A stretch of 64,000 nt of DNA, from contig NZ_JAUFPS010000095.1 of the NCBI RefSeq assembly GCF_030409315.1, forward strand, positions 84,117 to 148,116. The letters run 5' to 3'. Positions within the stretch are counted from its first letter, which is position 1. Each line of letters begins with the position of its first letter. Below the pieces are notes generated by a model that saw nothing but the letters and a program-made list of their open reading frames with translations, was not told the DNA's origin and did not search any database. Shown in pieces: positions 26,830 through 33,688 of this stretch. The position numbers were made by a program, and so were the translations under genes. This stretch comes from Mucilaginibacter flavus (GTDB lineage Bacteria; Bacteroidota; Bacteroidia; Sphingobacteriales; Sphingobacteriaceae).

Positions 26830-27785
26830 GGCAATATATCCAGGAAAGTCAGCGCCGGCTGTCGCAAAATCAAAATATTGAATGGGCGGCCTATCTCGCC
26901 GTTACCTCGCCGTTGCAGCTTGGGCAACAGCATTTTGAACTTACCCCGGACGAACAGGTTTCTTTAAAAGGCTATATGCGCTCGGAAGTCGAAAGTGGTG
27001 TAGTAAAAGGTATCCTAAACAGGCCGAAGATCAAAGGGATGGATGCCACTTCCAACATCTACAAATTCGCCGGATTATATTTGGCCGATAGCGTAGGCTT
27101 GAAAACGGCGATGGATCAAAAGTTCAAACAGAGTGACCTGAAGCAAAAGTATTTTATCGCCAGGCTGGAACCTGCATATGCAACAGCGCTAGCGGCCGAA
27201 ATTAAAACCCACTTTTCAGAACCGATCGTGACTGCTATCAAGCAGATCATTGGTGTTGACATGCCGGAAGAAAAAGACTTGAATGAGGCAATTCTGCAAC
27301 TGTCGAAAATGGATGCCGATGTCCAGTTACAGATCCTTTTGGAGGATCTGGAGGCCGCTTTGTTGAAGATCAGGTATATGAATAAGCCGGCTGAAGAAAT
27401 AATCAGGGACATCTTGCATCATTTTAGCAATGCCGTACAAAAGATCACCAAAGACCGCCGGAAAGATCATCTTGCTTATGTAATTTCAGATGAATATGAT
27501 GTTCAGGACATCTTATATGTCATCCTGAAAAGTGTTTTCCCGAATCTGCGCGATGAGGATCCAATCCCTAAAGTGGGGGCCAAATCAACCAAGATCGACT
27601 TGATCCTACGGGAAGAAAACATCCTGATCGAAGTTAAAATGATCAAGGCCGGCGATAGTAACGAAACACATTTTATAGAGCAGCTAAAAGTGGATTTTGA
27701 ATCGTATCATGAATGCAAATGGCTGAGCAAACTGTTTTGTTTGGGACCCTTTCAAAAAGACGAGGGATGTAGCGAATTTCCATGA
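26817..27785 (+). CDS. Argonaute-associated PD-(D/E)XK nuclease, C-terminus frameshifted
   Basis: The 322-residue open frame begins inside the end of the Argonaute gene (13-base overlap). Residues 1-220 are helical and unrecognised. From about 224 a restriction-endonuclease fold follows: helix DEYDVQDILYVILKSVF, then D261 in STKIDLIL and E272/K274 in ILIEVKM, the PD-(D/E)XK catalytic set. After KWLSKLFC (residue 308) the frame turns into an unrelated tail and stops, while family-like sequence continues in another frame from 27742 to 27849. The full gene would be about 343-345 residues. Two-gene units of inactive Argonaute plus nuclease are known to cause abortive infection; this copy may be disabled or switchable. 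Confidence 0.82.
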   Translation: MVYLRQYIQESQRRLSQNQNIEWAAYLAVTSPLQLGQQHFELTPDEQVSLKGYMRSEVESGVVKGILNRPKIKGMDATSNIYKFAGLYLADSVGLKTAMDQKFKQSDLKQKYFIARLEPAYATALAAEIKTHFSEPIVTAIKQIIGVDMPEEKDLNEAILQLSKMDADVQLQILLEDLEAALLKIRYMNKPAEEIIRDILHHFSNAVQKITKDRRKDHLAYVISDEYDVQDILYVILKSVFPNLRDEDPIPKVGAKSTKIDLILREENILIEVKMIKAGDSNETHFIEQLKVDFESYHECKWLSKLFCLGPFQKDEGCSEFP

Positions 27786-27849
27786 TCTGAACGGCAGCCG
27801 CACCAAGGGCGGTCATGTTTTCGATGTAGAAGTCATCGTGCAATCTTGA
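27742..27849 (+). pseudogene. out-of-frame C-terminal tail of the PD-(D/E)XK nuclease
   Basis: In the shifted frame the sequence reads WDPFKKTRDVANFHDLNG and then SRTKGGHVFDVEVIVQS before a TGA at 27847, 35 residues in all. This is the expected continuation of the nuclease fold (the CFVxDP strand, then a final EVIV strand). Upstream, ACTGTTTTGTTTGGGA contains a single TTTTG unit before TTTGGG; one extra TTTTG copy would restore the strand as LFCFVWDP. Loss of one T would also restore the frame, giving LFCWDP. The tail ends 9 bases before the HNH gene, consistent with operon spacing. Confidence 0.75.
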
Positions 27850-27858
27850 TAAGTAGCT

Positions 27859-28677
27859 ATGGCCTGTATTTTTTGTAGAAAAGGAACCGGCTTTAAAACC
27901 GTCGAGCATATCATTCCTGAATCATTGGGCAATGTGGATCATGTATTACCAAAGGGCGTAGTTTGCGATGCCTGCAATAACTATTTCGCGGTGAAAGTTG
28001 AAAAGCCACTGCTGGAAATGCCTTATTTCATTAACCTCCGGCAACGGAACGTCATCCGCAGTAAAAAACGGCGGCTCGTCCCTGACAAAGTATTGTTCCC
28101 TCATCCTAAAGGCGGTTGGGTCGATGCCTGGATCGACGAACAAGGTTTTATATTACGCTCCGAAGATACGGAGATCATTGAATTGCTCAAGGAAGGAAAG
28201 ATCAAAAGTATGATGATACCAACCATCCCGGAGGTGATTTACCCCAACCCAGTCGTTTCGCGCTTCTTGGCTAAGACAGCCCTTGAAATGGTAGCCTATT
28301 ATACATTCGGTGAGGGCCCATATACTGATGATTTTATTGACCAAAACAATTTGCATCCCCTTAGGGAGTATGCCCGGTACGGAATTGGCCCTTTCTGGCC
28401 TTACCACCAGCGACGCATCTATACCGAAGATGATTGCTTTATGAATACTGATATTCAGCCTACGCCTTATGAAATCCTGCATGAATTCGATTTTTTAATG
28501 ACCGACCTTGAACATGTATATTCGGTTATGGTCATCATGGGGGTAGAATATGTGATTAGGCTTAGCAGTCCGGAGATCGACAGCTATCACCAGTGGTTAG
28601 GAGCCAACGAGGGACGGTCACCGATACGTCGGGGGAAAGAATACATGGTTTCAAAGGATAGCAAAAAAGACCAATAA
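27859..28677 (+). CDS. HNH endonuclease, third gene of the Argonaute operon
   Basis: The 272-residue protein begins with an HNH_5-like nuclease motif: CIFC (C3, C6), EHIIPESLGN (E16-N25) and CDACNNYF (C36-F43). The two CxxC pairs bind a structural zinc, H17 is the likely general base and N40 the HNH asparagine. The remaining 220 residues are unrecognised, apart from an aromatic-rich centre (FGEGPYTDDFIDQNN, YGIGPFWPYHQRR). It starts 9 bases after the out-of-frame nuclease tail and shares its strand, so it is probably translated from the same mRNA as Argonaute. A third nuclease-like subunit beside such an Argonaute pair is unusual. Confidence 0.8.
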   Translation: MACIFCRKGTGFKTVEHIIPESLGNVDHVLPKGVVCDACNNYFAVKVEKPLLEMPYFINLRQRNVIRSKKRRLVPDKVLFPHPKGGWVDAWIDEQGFILRSEDTEIIELLKEGKIKSMMIPTIPEVIYPNPVVSRFLAKTALEMVAYYTFGEGPYTDDFIDQNNLHPLREYARYGIGPFWPYHQRRIYTEDDCFMNTDIQPTPYEILHEFDFLMTDLEHVYSVMVIMGVEYVIRLSSPEIDSYHQWLGANEGRSPIRRGKEYMVSKDSKKDQ

Positions 28678-28697
28678 TCTATAATAAAAACTGAGTT

Positions 28698-29528
28698 TTA
28701 GAATAATTTCATTTGCGGACTGACCGGTTTTGGAACTTCTATTTTGGGATGAAAAGTGCCAATAATCATGAATGGATTATAAGAAACATGATGGTGCAGT
28801 TGTGTTGTCCCCAAAAACAAATGCAGATCCTTGGTCATTGCAAAATCGTCTAGGTATTTGGTTTTAACATCCGCACAGGCCTTAGTTTCATTGCCTTCAT
28901 GCTTGCCCAGACAATTCCAATACAGCTGACCGATCTCCCAGTCCTCGATCATCATCGTACTTGGTGTGCCTTGGTTATCAGTAATGATGTAGGAAAATTT
29001 ATAGGGTAACTTTCGGACCACTTCAAATTTATTGTCATCTGCCGATTGGAACAGATTCATTTGCTGAAGCTTGGCCAATTTATCCTTTTTCCATTCCCGC
29101 TCTACTGCCTCGATCTTAAAATCCTTGACCGTTGCCGGTTTAAACACCGCGAGGGAGGTTCGGATACTCTTATCCTTGGCCTCTGCGATCAGCTCAGTTA
29201 GGTTATAATAGATCTTTCCCAAGGCAATCGCCTTTCGCTCTGCCCAGTTACTTTGGGTATCGAGATGGTCGAGAATTTTGATCTCCGTGTCATGCGAATA
29301 GGGCCGGTAGCTCTCCGGCCGGAAATCCTTATTATTTTTGACCAGGTCCAACTCGATCCAGTCATACTTCCGGTACTGCTCATTATAAGATTTTTTCCGG
29401 AAAGAAACGGGGTAGATCCTTACCCAGCTGCCATCTTCGCGGAAACCTGCAGTGCAAACCAGTTCATCATATTTTCCGGACAACGCAGGGTAAGTCTTAA
29501 CGGCAATGAGAACTTTGGTTAGCGCCAT
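28698..29528 (-). CDS. uncharacterised protein paired with DUF488 gene
   Basis: No family was recognised for this 276-residue protein. It opens TKVLIAVKTYPALSGKYDELVCTAGF, followed by GSWVRIYPVSFRKKSYNEQYRKYDWI. The mid part is helical and charged, and the C-terminus has LHLFLGTTQLHHHVSYNPFMIIG, where the three adjacent histidines could bind metal. It starts seven bases after the DUF488 gene ends, so the two are one operon. It is convergent with the HNH gene, with only 20 bases between them. A nucleic-acid-related role is suspected only because of its place in a defence island. Confidence 0.6.
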   Translation of the reverse strand: MALTKVLIAVKTYPALSGKYDELVCTAGFREDGSWVRIYPVSFRKKSYNEQYRKYDWIELDLVKNNKDFRPESYRPYSHDTEIKILDHLDTQSNWAERKAIALGKIYYNLTELIAEAKDKSIRTSLAVFKPATVKDFKIEAVEREWKKDKLAKLQQMNLFQSADDNKFEVVRKLPYKFSYIITDNQGTPSTMMIEDWEIGQLYWNCLGKHEGNETKACADVKTKYLDDFAMTKDLHLFLGTTQLHHHVSYNPFMIIGTFHPKIEVPKPVSPQMKLF

Positions 29529-29535
29529 AGATGGA

Positions 29536-30420
29536 TCAGATATGTTTTAATTCAAATTGATCTTGGGATAGTGCGGCAATGGATTCCGCTAATGGTTTGC
29601 GGTGGCATTGGCAGATATTGGCTTCAAAACAGGTTAAGGCGATTCGCTTTTTGACCTTTAAAAGCTCAAGTATTTTCGACTGTACACCTTTTGTGGCTGA
29701 CAGGTTTTCTTTCTTATATACAAGGAATAACTGGTCATAGTCATGCTGGCTGTTGAGTTCCTGGCGTTGGTCTGAATCAATACCGACCTCCGGTATATGT
29801 ACATATTCGACACCCACACTGTCACAGAATTTTTTTAATAAACTTTTAGAGAAGCCATATTTCATGCTGAGAGGGTTCTTGCGAACATCCACCAGCACTT
29901 TGACGTCGTTACGGATCAGTTTGTTAATATAATGTTCCAGCGAAATACCCTCGTAGCCTATCGTAAATAAGGTCGTTTTTCCGGACCCCGGCCGAGCGGC
30001 TTTTACTTTATCCATTTCGTCAGGCGTTAGTATCTCAGTTGCTTTAACACTGTTAAGCGCAAAATAAGGATAGTTTATATAGGTATGACGCATCAGTGCG
30101 GTACCATTCATGGCTCCATACAACTTTTTAATTTCGGCGAGTGCTTTTCGGTCATCTGCTTTAAGGGCCGCAAAATATTTTACAGTATCGTTTTTCGTTA
30201 ACCCGTCCTGATCGTCGATCAGCAGGCCTTTATTTACCATGGTTACCAAGTCAGCCTGGGCCGAAAAAGAAAAACAACCGTATTTATAAGGTATAAATTC
30301 ATATTCCGGTTCAGCCTGCCGCATTGAAAACAGGAATAAGAGCTTTTGTAAGCGGATCTTTTCCAACTTCCCCTCAAACAACTCCAGCAACGCCAATATG
30401 ATCTTTCTCCTGTAAAACAT
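29536..30420 (-). CDS. DUF488 protein with N-terminal Panacea/DUF4065-like domain
   Basis: The 294-residue protein combines two parts. Residues 1-150 resemble the Panacea/DUF4065 antitoxin-like domain (IRLQKLLFLFSMRQ, FIPYKYGCFSFSAQADL, a helix-turn-helix-like helical bundle). Residues 155-294 are DUF488: TIGYEGISLEHYI, VLVDVRKNPLSMKYGF and the closing ALTCFEANICQCHRKPLAE with its CxCHR motif. DUF488 function is unknown, though the cysteines and VDVR strand resemble a nucleotide or metal site. It heads a two-gene operon with the uncharacterised 28698 gene. The Panacea assignment is by pattern and is less certain than DUF488. Confidence 0.78.
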   Translation of the reverse strand: MFYRRKIILALLELFEGKLEKIRLQKLLFLFSMRQAEPEYEFIPYKYGCFSFSAQADLVTMVNKGLLIDDQDGLTKNDTVKYFAALKADDRKALAEIKKLYGAMNGTALMRHTYINYPYFALNSVKATEILTPDEMDKVKAARPGSGKTTLFTIGYEGISLEHYINKLIRNDVKVLVDVRKNPLSMKYGFSKSLLKKFCDSVGVEYVHIPEVGIDSDQRQELNSQHDYDQLFLVYKKENLSATKGVQSKILELLKVKKRIALTCFEANICQCHRKPLAESIAALSQDQFELKHI

Positions 30421-30513
30421 CCTGCAAAGTTACTATTTAATAAATTAATTACCGGGGCCCAATCAGCAAGGCAGCCGGTACAGCATAAACTAAAACACTC
30501 TACAAAGTTCAGT

Positions 30514-31521
30514 TCAACGCCTCATTTCCCGCATGTATTCGATGCTTTCTTCAACCCTTTGATCAAAAGCGCTTGCGGCGCGCCCGAGGGCACTATGTAA
30601 TAGTTCGATCTCAGAACGGTGACTGACGTATTTTTCAAGTGCTTGGTGCGCTGGAATCCTGGTAATTGCTTTGAACTTTTCTTCGAGGGTTGCCAAACGG
30701 TCTTGCCTAATAAATTTCCACCCGGCAACATGCCGGGCCATCAGTTTGGCATAACCTTGGTTATAAACATGACTGCTGCTTTCTTCTTTCAGTACTTTTA
30801 ATTCGAAGTCGTACCTTTCAAAGAAGGAATAGAGTTTGACAAAATCGTTTAATTGCCAATCCTTCGTATCCGGTGCGTAAACTGAATATTCGTCACGAAA
30901 ATAGTTATACCAGTCAGCCGCCTGCCTTACTTTACCGCTGAGATAATCCGCGATCATGCCAGCAGCAGGGTCTCCGGATGAACCTGCTATAAAATATTTG
31001 TCCAAAAATGCCGACCATTCCTTTTCATCGTTAGCACCCAGTCCCCAGGGACTTGCGGGGCCTATAGCGAACGGGTCGACCGTTTTGAAGTTACCGCTCA
31101 TGAAATCCCGCCCGGACCGCCACTGCGGCTGATAACTCATGACAATTTGTTGCAGAAAAGCTATCGCGATCGCGATAACCGCATGCTCCCCGGCAGCAAT
31201 ATGATAGGCCCGGTTCCGGACCTCGTGGCAAAATGTCAATGCTTTCTGATCGGCCGGGGTGATTAGTTTTTCTGTTACTGCCGCTTTTAGCAGATCGTCA
31301 TAATTATGGAGGATCTTGACGCGCTGTGCATAGGCATATTGTTTGGGTTTGGAAGTAAATACATCCTCATGGCTGAACTTTTTGCGCATGAGCGCCGACA
31401 ACTGTATCTCAACGAAATTATCCAGCAGAATAATAGCGAGGCGCTGATGCGCCGTGTCAGCCGCGTTGGCAAATTTCGCCGCTTCAGCCAGCTGTGTTTT
31501 TAACAAGATAATCCGTTCCAC
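30514..31521 (-). CDS. HEPN-motif protein, putative ribonuclease/toxin
   Basis: The 335-residue, largely helical protein has an N-terminal bundle with AIILLDNFVEIQLSALMRKK and then FCHEVRNRAYHIA. R102-N103-x3-H107 fits the R-x(4-6)-H motif of HEPN domains, which in toxin and defence proteins form metal-independent ribonucleases. The C-terminal half (SFFERYDFELKVLKEE onward) is not recognised. No antitoxin-like partner (for example MNT) is adjacent; the next gene upstream is the kinase-like 31692 gene. The domain call rests on the motif and helical context only. Confidence 0.6.
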   Translation of the reverse strand: MERIILLKTQLAEAAKFANAADTAHQRLAIILLDNFVEIQLSALMRKKFSHEDVFTSKPKQYAYAQRVKILHNYDDLLKAAVTEKLITPADQKALTFCHEVRNRAYHIAAGEHAVIAIAIAFLQQIVMSYQPQWRSGRDFMSGNFKTVDPFAIGPASPWGLGANDEKEWSAFLDKYFIAGSSGDPAAGMIADYLSGKVRQAADWYNYFRDEYSVYAPDTKDWQLNDFVKLYSFFERYDFELKVLKEESSSHVYNQGYAKLMARHVAGWKFIRQDRLATLEEKFKAITRIPAHQALEKYVSHRSEIELLHSALGRAASAFDQRVEESIEYMREMRR

Positions 31522-31691
31522 GTACTAAGATAACTAATATTATTTTGATAACCTGAGCTTCTCGGGAGTTCGTTATTAGTTGAATCCTCTCTTACATATT
31601 AGCATCTGCTGGACTGACAACGACCTTTTGTCGAAGCCTGTGGTAATAATTACTTTCTTAAGGTAATCCTCGATCACGTAGTTATCGGCCG

Positions 31692-32369
31692 CTAGGCTTC
31701 TATTTGCTGATTCAAATATTGTAGGTAACCATCTCCTTTGCCGGGTGTCACAAAATGCTTTAAAAAACATCTCATAGCCCTGTTAAATTCAGAATGATTC
31801 TCCTTTAAAGTGAAGTCCCGGCTTTCACCGCTAAAATCGCGGATATGGTCCAAATCGGCAATTATATAGTCAATTGACGAGGACGATGCTTTCTTTCGGG
31901 TGCCAAAAAAATATGAATCGAAATCTATCACCGTTTTTTTCTCCGTTGCAAATTCCAGATCTGCTTTTACTGATCTTATAAAATCTTCGAAATTAATTAG
32001 TTCATCTAACTTATACTCGTAGCGGCATTGTTCTGCAAAAGATAGCGCTTTCTTTTCGTTCTTTTTTCCCTGCAGTGCCGCAAGGAGATTATCCTGATAT
32101 TTATCAGAATTGGAGTATAAACTGTTTGGTGTTACATAAATATTTTCACCTGAAATGTTTAGATCCTCACATATCAAACCGATGTCTGTATCGGTCTCAT
32201 ATCTTTCAAGTATTTCTAAGGTCGGAAGACCCAGTGCTTTAACGACCCTGTGGTTTTCTACAAAAATGTTGATCCTGTTCTCCGGCCAGCCTAAAGGTAT
32301 CCTAAAAACATGTTTTCCGTCACCTAACCTTTGAACCTTCCAAACTTGTCCCTGCCCGATGTTATCCAT
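31692..32369 (-). CDS. unknown protein with degenerate kinase-like features
   Basis: No family was recognised with certainty for this 225-residue protein. The first residues, MDNIGQGQVWKVQRLGDGKHVFRIPL, look like a glycine-rich nucleotide loop and following strands of a protein-kinase or aminoglycoside-phosphotransferase fold. GLICEDLNI could be the hinge, and SIDYIIADLDHIRDF resembles a DxD metal segment. An HxD catalytic loop is not evident and the protein is short, so it may be a pseudo-kinase or another fold. It lies between a HEPN-type gene and a DUF3800-type gene on the same strand, 38 bases after the latter. Confidence 0.5.
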   Translation of the reverse strand: MDNIGQGQVWKVQRLGDGKHVFRIPLGWPENRINIFVENHRVVKALGLPTLEILERYETDTDIGLICEDLNISGENIYVTPNSLYSNSDKYQDNLLAALQGKKNEKKALSFAEQCRYEYKLDELINFEDFIRSVKADLEFATEKKTVIDFDSYFFGTRKKASSSSIDYIIADLDHIRDFSGESRDFTLKENHSEFNRAMRCFLKHFVTPGKGDGYLQYLNQQIEA

Positions 32370-32407
32370 TTTATGTTTTTAAGGATTGCTGATTGCTTGT
32401 AATTTAA

Positions 32408-33130
32408 TTAGGCTTCAAGGTAGTGGAATAGCCCGGCCGCACCGATTCGCGCTAGCTGCTGACCAAAAACATTGTTTTGTAACACCGCTTGGGAATTTTT
32501 ACCCGGAGCCTGATGAGTTGCCAGCCGACTCTTTGCAAATATAAACCCTGCATGATCGGCTAACCCAAGTAATTTGATCTTGTTTCTGGAGGTAAAGACA
32601 GCCCTTTGAACATCCGGTGATGGAATGTCAACAGCCTCGATAGGATCATTAATGCCGTAAATACCCTTGTCACAGAAAGCGCATAACGGGACCGGAAAGT
32701 CTTGCCGATTATTAGCAAGGAAAATATTTAAGTGCTGGACAAAGTGAAAAAATGCCTGCATCTCCCAGTTGGATTCACGTCCAGCGATCTCAGGATGATT
32801 CAATGTTGTCAAAAACTCTTTCGTGGCCTCGTATAGTTTATGTTTATCGTAGCGGAAGACTACCAAATGTAGTTTAAAGTTGATGATAATGTCAGTTAAT
32901 TTCTGAAGGAGTGCAGTGTCAACCGATTTATTCTTATACGCTTTTGTCGCATGAAACCCTTTTGGCAGATAGGCAACCGCCGATCGGTATTCCTGATCGA
33001 TCGCGGGCTTCCGGTCCTTACGAACAGCTATACCAAAATAATAAAAGGAATCCTCACCTTCCCCATTTGCTACTGTATGCTTGACCTCGTCTACAAACAG
33101 GAAACCGTTGAATTTATCAAGTTCGGCCAT
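32408..33130 (-). CDS. DUF3800-like protein (RNase H-like fold)
   Basis: From the ATG at 33130 the protein has 240 residues (MAELDKFNGFLFVDEVKHT); an upstream ATG at 33187 adds 19 residues of doubtful value. The pattern is that of DUF3800, a predicted RNase H-like nuclease family: an N-terminal strand with acidic pair (FLFVDE), a middle acidic strand (LCAFCDKGIYG) and a C-terminal helix IKLLGLADHAGFIFAKS with aspartate. Here DE replaces the usual DESGD. It begins the minus-strand series DUF3800, kinase-like, HEPN, which may be one unit. Confidence 0.65.
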   Translation of the reverse strand: MAELDKFNGFLFVDEVKHTVANGEGEDSFYYFGIAVRKDRKPAIDQEYRSAVAYLPKGFHATKAYKNKSVDTALLQKLTDIIINFKLHLVVFRYDKHKLYEATKEFLTTLNHPEIAGRESNWEMQAFFHFVQHLNIFLANNRQDFPVPLCAFCDKGIYGINDPIEAVDIPSPDVQRAVFTSRNKIKLLGLADHAGFIFAKSRLATHQAPGKNSQAVLQNNVFGQQLARIGAAGLFHYLEA

Positions 33131-33191
33131 GTATTCTAATATAGTTATTTGAGCATTTATAAAGTACAAACACCATGAAACGGTCAACAGG

Positions 33192-33538
33192 CTACTGAAT
33201 CAAATTGGTCATAGTTCTCTGAAAAACGTTAAAACTAAAGGGCTTTAACAGATATCCGGATACGTTCACTTCATCGGCCATGGGTTTGTAATAAGTATTC
33301 TTTGTTGTTACAACAGTTTTGATCGTTTTTGGTAACCGGCTAATTACTTTAAAGCCTGATAAACGAGGCATATAGATATCAATAAAAACAATATCTACTT
33401 TGTTCAATTCACTGATCTCCGGCAATGCTTGTTTTGCATCCGAATTGCTCCCACAACCTTGAAATTTTCCAAGTGACTAATATATTCAACTAACAACTGA
33501 ATTGCATGCGGTTAATCATCTATAAGGTAACAATTCAT
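33192..33538 (-). pseudogene. LytTR-type response regulator, receiver domain remnant
   Basis: Reading from an ATG at 33538, MNCYLIDD is followed by a TAA where a glutamate of the DDE motif is expected, then PHAIQLLVEYISHLENFKVVG. A frame change follows, then the receiver continues as ALPEISELNKVDIVFIDIYMPRLSGFKVIS to SGYLLKPFSFNVFQRTMTNLI and stops at 33192. The phospho-acceptor aspartate (FIDIYMP) and the KPF lysine are present, but the LytTR DNA-binding domain is absent. The nonsense codon, frameshift and truncation make this a dead fragment. Confidence 0.82.
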
Positions 33539-33688
33539 AAACCGAAATTAGGTAAATCTGCTGATTAAAAAAGTGTCAGTTTAACTTTACTGATTTCAGA
33601 AAGAGGTCTTTTACTTTAGCATAAGAAAATTGAGCGGAAATGCCGCCGAATCTTGTTATATGAATAAGCGTTTGTGTGATATTAATGA

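Noticed and set aside
24797..27793. Shared string CATGATCTGAAC before the Argonaute gene and after the nuclease frameshift
   Set aside because: Only 12 bases and inside a coding sequence on one side; no longer homology, so it does not support an attachment-site repeat.
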